In this document: positions 51,031-58,904 of the stretch, piece by piece | Numbering within the stretch: position 1 is the first letter of the stretch | Layout of the letters: each line of letters opens with the position of its first letter | Origin: Candidatus Altimarinota bacterium | GTDB lineage: Bacteria; Patescibacteriota; Gracilibacteria; BD1-5; UBA2023 | Reading direction: 5' to 3' | Length of the DNA: 64,000 nucleotides | Assembly: GCA_028714815.1 (NCBI GenBank) | Contig: JAQTLR010000001.1 | Location: 248,001-312,000, forward strand | Program-made: the position numbers and the translations under genes | Notes under the pieces: model-generated | Told to the model about the DNA's origin: nothing | The model's input: the letters and a program-made list of their open reading frames with translations, nothing else | Databases searched by the model: none

Positions 51031-51687
51031 TTAATTCACCAGATATCCGAATCCTTTCCGTGTTTCGATGATATCTTTCCCGAGTTTCTTCCGGAGGGTG
51101 CTTATGTGGACATCGACGGTTCTTGAGAACATGTAGGCGTCGAATTCTCCCCAGACCTGTTCCAGGAGCATCTGGCGATCGATCGGCGTTCATCGGTTTT
51201 GGATGAGGTATTGGAGGAGATCGAATTCTTTCGTGGAAAGATCCACCGTCTCGGAATTTTTCGTAACCAGGCGTTTGGTAGTATCTATCTCCAGATCACC
51301 GATGTGGATCGATGTGGTTTTATTGGAGATATTCCTTCTTCCGAGGGAGCGTACCCTCGAAATGAGCTCTTCGAAGTCGAAGGGCTTCCCCAGATAGTCA
51401 TCGGCTCCGATATCGAGCCCCGCAACGACATCTTTCGGGGTGTTTCTGGAAGTGAGGAAGAGAACGGGGGTGTTGTTTCACTCTTCCCGGAGTTCCCGAC
51501 AGAGGGTCAGTCCGTCCTTCCCAGGGAGGTTTATATCGAGGATGATGACATCGAAATGTTCTCCGGATGCTCGTTCCTTTCCCATGATCCCATCGAATGC
51601 GACTTCGGCATGGAAGGATTTGAGAGTCAGGTATTCCCGGATATTCTTCGCAAGTATCCGATTATCTTCTATGATGAGAATTTTCAT
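51031..51687 (-). CDS. OmpR-family response regulator
   Basis: A 218-residue regulator. The receiver domain has the acidic pocket (IIEDNR), phospho-acceptor Asp51 (ILDINLPGKDG) and Lys in the KPF loop. The C-terminal winged helix is of OmpR/PhoB type (LSTKEFDLLQYLIQNRG, VDVHISTLRKKLG, IETRKGFGYLV). Two TGA codons are Gly. OmpR-family regulators bind direct repeats about one helical turn apart. Five such 11-bp repeats sit directly upstream, so autoregulation is likely. Confidence 0.96.
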
Positions 51688-51742
51688 ATTGCATCAAGGT
51701 TAGTTTGTTCGTGGATAGGTTTTTATTTATAATATATATATT

Positions 51743-51797
51743 ATGTAAAAAGCATGTAAAAAGCATGTAAAAAGCATGTAAAAAGCATGTAAAAAGC
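51743..51797. promoter_or_regulatory. Five perfect 11-bp tandem repeats upstream of the response regulator
   Basis: ATGTAAAAAGC is repeated five times without change. On the minus strand (GCTTTTTACAT)5 ends eight nt before TATTAT, a possible -10 box of the regulator gene. The 11-bp period matches one DNA turn. Confidence 0.75.
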
Positions 51798-51837
51798 ATA
51801 TGGAAAACGAGGAGAAAGGCAAGTTCGATAAAATCTT

Positions 51838-51865
51838 TTGCATTTTCCCTCATTTCCCCTATAAT
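51838..51865 (+). promoter_or_regulatory. Promoter for rpsF-ssb-rpsR
   Basis: TTGCAT and TATAAT are spaced by 16 nt. The leader to rpsF is about 120 nt and holds a hairpin (CTTCGAT/ATCGAAG near 51954-51972) that could be a site for ribosomal-protein control. Confidence 0.7.
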
Positions 51866-51991
51866 CCAGCGGAACTTTTTCGGGAAATGGTAGGGGGTAC
51901 CTCAAGACTTCCTTCATTGTTCCGTCATAAGATTCATTTTTATTTATATCTTTCTTCGATTGCTACATCGAAGATATAATCCATAAGCTCT

Positions 51992-52279
51992 ATGAGAAAA
52001 TATGAACTTATGCTCATCCTCAATCCGGAACTCGGAGATGCGGGTGCTGCAACACTTCTGGGCGAAGTAAAAGCCGAACTTACAGCCGTTGGTGCGAAAA
52101 TCGACAAAGAAGATATCTGGGGGGCGAAGGATCTTGCTTACAAGATCAATAACTCCAAAACCGGATACTACGTTCTCTATACTCTTACTCTTGAGAAAGG
52201 GGATTTCTTCGCCGTACAAAAAGCATTTAATCTCAAAAAGGATATCTGGAGAAATATGTTCGTACGTCTCGAAGACTAA
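51992..52279 (+). CDS. rpsF: Ribosomal protein bS6
   Basis: A 95-residue small-subunit protein beginning MRKYELMLILNPEL, with KEDIWGAKDLAYKINNSKTGYYVLYT and a short C-terminus. It binds the central domain of 16S rRNA with bS18. It is first in the classical rpsF-ssb-rpsR order. No TGA codons. Confidence 0.97.
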   Translation: MRKYELMLILNPELGDAGAATLLGEVKAELTAVGAKIDKEDIWGAKDLAYKINNSKTGYYVLYTLTLEKGDFFAVQKAFNLKKDIWRNMFVRLED

Positions 52280-52304
52280 TTTACCACTATTCTTTTAGTA
52301 TACT

Positions 52305-52715
52305 ATGAGAACCGTCAATAAAGTCATCCTCATCGGAAACGTCACCAAGGATCCATATATCAAATCCACAGTCGGAGATAAGAAAATCGCACTCTTCACC
52401 ATAGCGACCAACCGTTACTATCGGGATGCTGCCGGAGTGAATCAGAGCGAGGCAGAATATACCAACTGTGTTGCCTGGGGACCCCTCGCTGAGCGATCCG
52501 AGCAATTCCTCGTAAAAGGGAAGCTCGTCTACATCGAAGGACGTCTCAAGACCCGTGTCATCGACAAAGATGATGGAACGAAGCTCCATAAGACGGAAGT
52601 AGTGGTCTCCAATCTGATATTCCTCAATAAACGTGAAGACTTTGCGGAAGATGAAGAAATCATCGATGAAGAGGTAGTCTCCCACTTCGATGATCTTGCC
52701 GACGATAAATTCTAG
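52305..52715 (+). CDS. ssb: Second single-stranded DNA-binding protein (operonic)
   Basis: A 136-residue OB-fold SSB: MRTVNKVILIGNVTKDPYIK, IALFTIATNRYYRD, TNCVAWGPLAERSEQFLVKGK and VYIEGRLKTRVID. The acidic tail ends in DDLADDKF rather than the DIPF-type tip of the SSB encoded at 25560. It occupies the canonical ssb place between rpsF and rpsR. The tail difference suggests the two SSBs divide labour. No TGA codons. Confidence 0.95.
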   Translation: MRTVNKVILIGNVTKDPYIKSTVGDKKIALFTIATNRYYRDAAGVNQSEAEYTNCVAWGPLAERSEQFLVKGKLVYIEGRLKTRVIDKDDGTKLHKTEVVVSNLIFLNKREDFAEDEEIIDEEVVSHFDDLADDKF

Positions 52716-52784
52716 AAATTCATAATACATTTTATTTTCGTACAGATGTGCCATGGTACATCTCTACATTTTACCTTTCATTTT

Positions 52785-53078
52785 ATGTCAAAAACTCCTT
52801 GCCCGATCGAGGCTCTTGGTATCAAGCAAATCGATTACAAAGATACGGCGTTCCTTCGTCAGTATATCACGAAATTCAACAAGATCGTTCCACGATACTA
52901 TTCGAATGTCGCTCTCAAGAATCAACGGAAACTTGCCCAGGCAATCAAGAGAGCTCGATATATGGCACTCCTTCCATACGTTCTGAATCCTCGTGCGACA
53001 ACAGCGGCGCCAGCGAAGATCCTTGCATCTGCTCCAGTAGAAATCGCAGCAGAGAAAACAGAAGACGGACTTATCTAA
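52785..53078 (+). CDS. rpsR: Ribosomal protein bS18
   Basis: A 97-residue protein. The bS18 core runs from IDYKDTAFLRQYITKFNKIV to LAQAIKRARYMALLPYV, with an Ala/Pro-rich C-terminal extension of about 25 residues. The ATG at 52785 gives the usual N-terminus (MSKTPCPIEALG). Last gene of the rpsF operon, before a terminator. Confidence 0.96.
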   Translation: MSKTPCPIEALGIKQIDYKDTAFLRQYITKFNKIVPRYYSNVALKNQRKLAQAIKRARYMALLPYVLNPRATTAAPAKILASAPVEIAAEKTEDGLI

Positions 53079-53083
53079 AAAAT

Positions 53084-53111
53084 AAAAAAGAGTGATTTTT
53101 CACTCTTTTTT
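53084..53111 (+). terminator. Rho-independent terminator of the rpsF operon
   Basis: The stem AAAAAAGAGTGA / TCACTCTTTTTT is followed by further T residues, 5 nt after the rpsR stop. Confidence 0.92.
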
Positions 53112-53140
53112 TTGACTTTTTGGCCCCGCATCCATATAAT
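53112..53140 (+). promoter_or_regulatory. Promoter for the VirB2-like gene
   Basis: TTGACT and TATAAT are spaced by 17 nt, starting at the end of the preceding terminator. Confidence 0.75.
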
Positions 53141-53177
53141 GCCCCGCGTTACTTCTATTTATTAATTTTTCAGTACT

Positions 53178-53528
53178 ATGCAGATACTCAAAAAAGTCGG
53201 TTTTATCACGCTTGCATCTCTTGCATCTCTTGAACAGTCCTTTGCGGCGATCAATTTCGGTGGTTCCAATGTTGCAACAGGGATCCAAGGAGACTCGGGA
53301 ACAGCCGATACGGTTATTCAAAGGCTTGTAGGTAATGTTATGTTCTTCCTTGGTATTATCGCGGTTATGTATGGTCTTTATGGAGGATTCCTCATCCTTA
53401 CTGCCGGAGGGGAAGATGATAAAGTGAAGAAAGGGAAGACGATCCTTATCCAGGTCGGTATCGGTCTCGTAGTCATCTTCCTTGCAAACTCCATCGTTCA
53501 ATGGGTTCTTGGAAAGATCCTTGTATAA
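53178..53528 (+). CDS. VirB2/TrbC-like two-helix membrane protein
   Basis: A 116-residue product with a signal peptide (cleavage near SFA-AI) and two helices (about residues 52-72 and 88-110). These are joined by the basic loop LTAGGEDDKVKKGKT. This is the plan of the VirB2/TrbC pilin family of type IV secretion systems. The loop and both helices closely match the N-terminal module of the giant PKD protein at 9351. It is flanked by its own promoter and terminator with no secretion genes nearby. Function in CPR is unknown. Confidence 0.85.
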   Translation: MQILKKVGFITLASLASLEQSFAAINFGGSNVATGIQGDSGTADTVIQRLVGNVMFFLGIIAVMYGLYGGFLILTAGGEDDKVKKGKTILIQVGIGLVVIFLANSIVQWVLGKILV

Positions 53529-53555
53529 TATTCGATACCATTCTCACATCTCTCG

Positions 53556-53588
53556 AATCCTCCAGCCGAATGCTGGGGGATTTTTTGG
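53556..53588 (+). terminator. Rho-independent terminator
   Basis: The stem AATCCTCCAGC / GCTGGGGGATT with T6 follows the VirB2-like gene. A small GTCCAC/GTGGAC hairpin comes immediately after. Confidence 0.9.
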
Positions 53589-53660
53589 TCCACAAAAAGT
53601 GGACAAAAGAGGGATTTTCGATATTATGAAAAGGAATAACTAACCCTCTTAATACCGACT

Positions 53661-56264
53661 ATGTACAACCCAAAAATCACCGAACCGAAGTGGCAGAAAT
53701 TCTGGGAAGAAAATAGCATATTCCGAACCCTTTCGCCTGCGGAAGCGGGGAATAAACCGAAAAAGTATGTTCTCTCTATGTTCCCGTACCCATCGGGAGA
53801 AGGACTCCATGTGGGGCACGCGAAGGTCTATTCTGCGACTGATGCGTATGCACGGTATTGCAAGACTCGAGGATATAATGTGCTCCATCCGATGGGGTGG
53901 GATGCTTTCGGGCTCCCTGCTGAGAATTATGCTATCAAGACCGGAACCCATCCAGCGGTCACGACCGCGAAAAATGTCGCGAACTACACCCGACAGATGA
54001 AATCTATCGGACTCTCATATGATTGGAGTCGTGAGGTGAATACGACCGATGTGGATTATATCAAGCAAACGCAGTGGATTTTCCTTCAGCTTTTCGAACG
54101 AGGGCTCGCGTATGAACAGGACTTGCCGATCAACTATTGCCCGAGCTGCAAGACCGGACTCGCCAACGAGGAAGTGGTCGGGGACAATAAATGCGACCGT
54201 TGCGGGGCGACCGTCGAACGACGCAAGATCCGTCAATGGGTTCTGAAGATCACCGAATACGCAGAGCGACTTCTCGCTGATATCGATACGCTCGACTGGC
54301 CGGAGAGTATCAAAGAGATGCAACGAAACTGGATAGGGAAGAGTGAAGGAGTGGAATTTAGTATGAAAAAAGTTAGCCCTCACCCCAACCCTCTCCCAGA
54401 GGGCGAGGGAGAAATAAGTCTCGCCGTGTATACCACCCGGATAGACACCGTCTATGGGATGACCTATGTCGTCCTCGCCGCTGATCATAAGGATGTAACT
54501 TATTGGATTACTCCGGAACAGAAAGTAAAATGTGAGAAATATATCGCTGATTCTAAAGCGAAATCCGACCTCGAGCGAACCAACGAAGGGAAGGAGAAAA
54601 CCGGAGTCTTCACCGGATCATACGTCATCAATCCTTTTAACGGTGAGGAAATCCCGGTTTGGATCGGGGACTACGTGCTCGGATCTTACGGAACTGGAGC
54701 AGTTATGGCAGTACCAGCGCACGATGAACGGGATTTCGAGTTCGCGAAGAAGATGGGGTTATGAGTAATGGAATCGGTTTCTGGAGGGGATGTTCTTCCG
54801 TTTACGGATGACGGAGTTCTTGTCAATTCTGCAGAATTCACCGGTCTTTCTTCCTCTGAAGCCCGACAGAAGCTTGCCCTGAAGGCTGAATCCGAAGGCT
54901 TTGGAAAAAAGAAAATCAACTACAAGCTCCGAGACTGGCTTTTTAGCCGGCAGCGATACTGGGGGGAACCGATCCCGCTCATCCATATAGAAATCGAGAA
55001 TCTCAAGAAACTTCCGCATATTGCTGATATCTCCGAAGCGAGCGATCCGAGTCTTGCCTACATTCTCAAGCGAGCACCCATCTCGGGAGAAGTATGTACA
55101 GGGGCGACCTGTGGGGATAAAGTCCGTGAGCTTGTCATCGGTGGAAAAGCGGTTTCCAAAATCTATGACGGACTCTATGGAAAGATCATCTGCGATTATG
55201 CTCTTCCGTTGGAGCTTCCGGAAGTGGCGAACTATGAGCCGGCAGGCGATGGGAATAGTCCGCTCGCGCTCGTTCCCGGTTTCGTGAACGTGACTCTGGC
55301 GAGCAATTTGACCGGAAAACGCGAGACGAACACGATGCCGCAGTGGGCAGGATCGTGCTGGTACTACCTCCGATTCATGGACCCGAAGTATCCGGATGCT
55401 CCGGCACGCAAGGAGATGATCGATTACTGGGGACAAGTCGACAAATATGTCGGTGGTGCGGAACATGCGGTGCTTCATTTGCTCTATGCCCGATTCTGGC
55501 ACAAAGTCCTCTTCGATATCGGGGTCGTGTCTTTCAAGGAACCGTTCCAGGATCTCATCGGGGTCGGGCTTATTCTTGGTCCGGATGGGGCGAAGATGAG
55601 TAAATCCAAGGGAAACGTCATCAATCCGGACGATGTGGTGAAAGAATACGGTGCTGATACGCTCCGCATGTACGAGCTCTTCCTCTCGGATTTCCGAGAC
55701 ACAGCTCCTTGGAATCCGAATGCGATTATCGGAGTGCGACGTTTCCTCGATAAATCCTGTTCTCTCTTTGAAACTCCTGTTTTTGCGAAAGATGATATGA
55801 AAGCGATGAAACTTCTCCACAAGACTATCAAAAAGGTTGGGGAAGATATCGAGGCATTCAAATTCAATACGGCGATTTCCGCGCTCATGATCCTCCTGAA
55901 CGAAGGGCTTCCGAAGGACCCGGAACAACAGATTGAATGGAAAGAGATATTCGCGATTCTCTTGCATCCGTTCGCTCCGCATCTCTCGGAGGAGCTTTGG
56001 AGCATGCTTGGGAAAACGGCTTCCATATTCAAGGCGAGTTGGCCGGAATACCACGAGTTCATGTTGGTCGATGACGAGGTGACGATCGCTATCCAGGTCA
56101 ATGGAAAACTCCGAGGGACACATGTATTCCTGAACGGAGTCTCCCAGGAAGAAGTCGCAGCACGGGTCATGGAGGATCCGGAAATCGCCAAATGGACCGA
56201 GGGGCTCACGATCGTCCGGGAGATATTCGTTCCGAATAAACTCTACGGTATCGTGGCGAAGTAA
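53661..56264 (+). CDS. leuS: Leucyl-tRNA synthetase
   Basis: An 867-residue class Ia synthetase. The catalytic domain has the HIGH-type motif HVGH (about residue 51). The zinc-binding cysteines are CPSC...CDRC, followed by a CP1 editing domain with [22 protein letters not shown] appears intact in [16 protein letters not shown], and the C-terminal anticodon-binding and tail domains are present. One TGA (54762) is Gly. An in-frame palindromic insertion encoding [13 protein letters not shown] lies at 54378-54411, at the edge of the editing domain. Confidence 0.98.
54378..54411 (+). repeat. REP-like palindrome inserted in frame in leuS
   Basis: CCCTCACCCCAACCC plus an imperfect palindrome CCTCTCCC / GGGCGAGG. 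It encodes a Pro/Gly/Glu-rich peptide absent from ordinary LeuRS. The same plan occurs in pheT at 40329. Confidence 0.8.
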
Positions 56265-56282
56265 CGAAAAAAGAAAACGGAC

Positions 56283-56310
56283 TTGAAATAGTCATATAAA
56301 AGATTATCAT
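56283..56310 (+). promoter_or_regulatory. Promoter for dcd
   Basis: TTGAAA and TATCAT are spaced by 16 nt, 35 nt before the dcd ATG. Confidence 0.65.
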
Positions 56311-56344
56311 ATCTTCTTCACGGCAACATCTAACTTTCTCTCCT

Positions 56345-56920
56345 ATGATACTCTCCGACAGCGCCATCCGTATCCGTCTCGAATCAGGAAGCATTGGTCT
56401 TCAGACCCGACCGGATTACGATATATTTAAGCAGATCGGCCCCGCGAGCGTGGATTTCCGACTTGGGAATTATTTCAAGATCTATAAACGGGATAGAGTT
56501 CAGATTATTGTTCCTGGAGAACCCATTCCATCTGAAGCGATTGAAATTATAGAAATTCCAGATGGGGGACAATTTGTTCTTCATCCGGGACAGTTTGTTC
56601 TCGGGGTGACTATTGAAAAAATCAAGGTGCCCTATGATCTGGTAGCTCGTTGCGAGGGACGGAGCTCTCTCGGACGGCTTGGTATCATCATCCACTCGAC
56701 GGCAGGTTTCATCGATCCGGGATTCGAGGGGACTATCACACTCGAGATCACCAATATCAACGAAGTGCCCATCGCGCTCAAGCCCGGCATGCGGATCGGC
56801 CAGTTTGCCTTCGAAACCATTCATGGAACGGTGGAGAATACCTATGACAAACGGGTAGGAAGCAAATACATGAATCAGATACTGCCGGAAGAAAGCCGAA
56901 TCATAAGGGACCTCTATTAA
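56345..56920 (+). CDS. dcd: dCTP deaminase
   Basis: A 191-residue trimeric-dUTPase-fold enzyme. The motifs are ASVDFRLG, RCEGRSSLGRLGIIIHSTAG, FIDPGFEGTITLEITN and a C-terminal GTVENTYDKRVGSKY. It deaminates dCTP to dUTP, supplying dTMP synthesis. Whether it also has dUTPase activity, as in bifunctional forms, cannot be settled by eye. No TGA codons. It is first of a short dcd - acidic protein - dnaJ-like cluster. Confidence 0.95.
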   Translation: MILSDSAIRIRLESGSIGLQTRPDYDIFKQIGPASVDFRLGNYFKIYKRDRVQIIVPGEPIPSEAIEIIEIPDGGQFVLHPGQFVLGVTIEKIKVPYDLVARCEGRSSLGRLGIIIHSTAGFIDPGFEGTITLEITNINEVPIALKPGMRIGQFAFETIHGTVENTYDKRVGSKYMNQILPEESRIIRDLY

Positions 56921-56938
56921 TCTTTAATTTCCATTCCT

Positions 56939-57160
56939 ATGAGCACCCCATTTCCAGAAGATGAGGAAGAGGATGAACTCCTCCTTGATACTATTCTCGA
57001 TTGAGATGAAGATGATATCGGATCGAATGAACTCGAGATAACGCTCGATGACGTCGAGAATCTCGAGGAAGAGGAAAATACCGGACACAAGGTCCAGACC
57101 TATGATCCGGCAGATGATGGAACCGATAACTATTTCGACGAACGGTATTTCGATGAATAA
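56939..57160 (+). CDS. Small highly acidic protein
   Basis: A 73-residue product, about 40% Asp+Glu, beginning MSTPFPEDEEEDELLLDTIL and ending FDERYFDE. One TGA (Gly, residue 22) hides it from standard-code gene finding. It starts 18 nt after dcd and ends 24 nt before the DnaJ-like gene, in a good start/stop context. There is no recognised family. The composition suits a disordered adaptor or chaperone client. Confidence 0.7.
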
Positions 57161-57184
57161 ATCATTATTTAAAATTCTATTTTT

Positions 57185-57880
57185 ATGTCAAAAAAAGATC
57201 CTTATAGTGTTCTCGGGGTCTCGAAATCCGCTACCCAGGATGAAGTAAAAAAAGCCTATCGCAAGCTCGCGATGCAGTACCATCCCGACAAAAACAAGGG
57301 GGACAAGAAAGCTGAGGAGAAATTCAAAGAACTCGGTGCTGCTTATGAGGTGCTCGGGGATGCGAAGAAACGCAAGGAGTACGATACGTTCGGTTCTGCC
57401 GGAGCATGATTCGGCGGCTCTTCCGGTGGAGGACAGGGTTTCGGCGGCTACGAGGATATCTTCTCGCAATTTTCTGGAGGAGGAAGGGGGAGTTCTCAGG
57501 GTTTCGAATTCGATCTCGGTGATCTGTTCGGTGGCATGGGGCAGCGGCAAAAGGGGAGGACTTCGAGTCGTGAGGATTTTTCCCATAAGAGAGAATCGGA
57601 GCCGGAAAAACCTTCGCTCGATGTTATAAAGACGGTGGAAGTGCCCGTCTTTGACCTGATCCTCGGGACCAAGCTCGATGTGGAAACGGTCTACAGTAAA
57701 CATCTTACTCTCACGGTTCCAACTGGGACAAAATCAGGAACCAAGTTCCGGATCAAGTGAAAAGGTCGGCAGAGTGGAGGAGAGATCGGGGATATGTATG
57801 TTATTGTCGAAGCCCGGATGCCGAAAGATATCCCGGAAAATATCCGGAAACTTCTGGAGAGTATCAAAGACCAGATATAG
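57185..57880 (+). CDS. Short J-domain co-chaperone (CbpA/DnaJ type without zinc finger)
   Basis: A 231-residue protein. The J domain has [20 protein letters not shown] and the essential HPD in YHPDKNKG. A Gly/Phe-rich linker ([20 protein letters not shown]) is followed by one C-terminal substrate-binding domain ([30 protein letters not shown]). The CxxCxGxG zinc repeats and the second C-terminal domain are absent, so it is about 60% of normal DnaJ length. It would stimulate DnaK ATPase. TGA codons at 57407 and 57758 are Gly. Confidence 0.92.
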
Positions 57881-57909
57881 AAAAAGTCCTACACGGAGCA
57901 GGACTTTTA
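57881..57909 (+). terminator. Rho-independent terminator
   Basis: The stem AAAAGTCCT / AGGACTTTT directly follows the DnaJ-like gene stop. Confidence 0.85.
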
Positions 57910-57985
57910 TAGTATATCATCAATTTTAGGCATTCCTGAGATCCGGAAACCATAGATATATGACAATCAGTGCATATCTTCTTTT

Positions 57986-58180
57986 TTATATGAGTTTGTA
58001 TTGCATCCCTTTTGAATTACGTATTTGTTTGAGTATCTGGTAGTCCCCATAGTATTCTTCTTCAGACACACAATGTCTCATATTGCCAGTGGCAATGCAT
58101 TTTCCGATAAAGAGTCCAAATGGAATGCTGAGTGCAAACCAACCGATGAGGATGTAGCAAATCATAGGAAGCGTGTACAT
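57986..58180 (-). CDS. Small membrane protein (64 aa)
   Basis: A 64-residue product with one long hydrophobic stretch (MICYILIGWFALSIPFGLFI) and a polar C-terminus (HCVSEEEYYGDYQILKQIRN). It has an unusually clear Shine-Dalgarno (AAGGAG, 7 nt before the ATG) and a good minus-strand promoter. Both are rare in this window and support a real gene despite its size. Family unknown. Confidence 0.65.
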   Translation of the reverse strand: MYTLPMICYILIGWFALSIPFGLFIGKCIATGNMRHCVSEEEYYGDYQILKQIRNSKGMQYKLI

Positions 58181-58214
58181 GACAGATCTCCTTGTAGTAA
58201 ATTGCTCGGAGAGA

Positions 58215-58242
58215 TATATACTTTTTTAAATCATTTTGTCAA
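58215..58242 (-). promoter_or_regulatory. Promoter for the 64-aa membrane protein
   Basis: On the minus strand TTGACA (consensus) and TATATA are spaced by 16 nt. The -35 box abuts the start codon of the divergent SpoU gene. Confidence 0.75.
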
Positions 58243-58689
58243 ATGAAAATTCTTCTCCTTGATAATATCCGTTCCATCCTCAATGTCGGAGCACTCTTCC
58301 GTACGTGCGACGGTGCCGGTTTCGGGAAGATCGTCCTCACGGGATTCACTCCCACTCCTCCGAGGAAAGAGATCAGCAAAACCGCGATCGGAGCGGAGAA
58401 TTTCGTGGTTTGGGAATATTATAAAAATCCTCTGGAATATATCCGAAGCTTAAAAGAGCAGGGATATAAAATCTTCGTTCTCGAACAAACGCCGGGAAGC
58501 ATCGATTTCCATGCTATCGCCTCCATGGATCATGAGGATATCTGTCTCATCCTCGGGAACGAGATAGAAGGGGTCCAGAAGGAGCTTATAGACATCGCGG
58601 ATCATTGCATAGAAATCCCTATGCTCGGACAGAAACAGTCCCTTAATGTCGCAACGGCCGGGGGTATCTGCATGTACCAATTTTTATAG
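58243..58689 (+). CDS. SpoU-family RNA 2'-O-methyltransferase
   Basis: A 148-residue SPOUT/TrmH-type enzyme. The motifs are NIRSILNVGALFRTCDGAGF (motif 1), CLILGNEIEGVQ (motif 2) and IPMLGQKQSLNVATAGGICM (motif 3). These form the trefoil knot that binds SAM. It lacks the N-terminal substrate-binding domain found in larger members. The tRNA or rRNA target cannot be told from sequence. No TGA codons. Confidence 0.93.
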   Translation: MKILLLDNIRSILNVGALFRTCDGAGFGKIVLTGFTPTPPRKEISKTAIGAENFVVWEYYKNPLEYIRSLKEQGYKIFVLEQTPGSIDFHAIASMDHEDICLILGNEIEGVQKELIDIADHCIEIPMLGQKQSLNVATAGGICMYQFL

Positions 58690-58904
58690 AAGTCTCTATA
58701 AAAAGCGAACTTTACATTCAAACTGTACGTTTCCTCGTTCTCCGTACAGTCGTACGGTTCACTCCGGTCCGTAGTTTTCATACAAATTTCATCTTTTTTT
58801 AGGAGATATAGAATCTCCTAAATAATCTTTATTTTGCAATCGTAAATTTGCAAGAAACAGATTTATATGCTACACTATGAAGCATATATCATTGCAGCTT
58901 TTTT
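58690..58904. other. Intergenic region with hairpins between the SpoU and MFS genes
   Basis: No ORF. ACTGTACG/CGTACAGT arms (58717-58745) and a hairpin AGGAGAT/AATCTCCT (58801-58820) are visible before the MFS promoter. No classical T-run follows the first hairpin, so one may be a weak terminator or an operator. Confidence 0.4.
58848..58876 (+). promoter_or_regulatory. Promoter for the MFS transporter
   Basis: TTGCAA and TACACT are spaced by 17 nt, 28 nt before the ATG. Confidence 0.6.

Noticed and set aside
53211-53232. Tandem repeat CTTGCATCT
   Set aside because: Only two units, in frame, encoding Leu-Ala-Ser in a signal peptide. Chance or codon bias is enough.
53661-56264. leuS split into two genes
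   Set aside because: The only break is a TGA at 54762. Both halves are in the same frame and join into one normal LeuRS.
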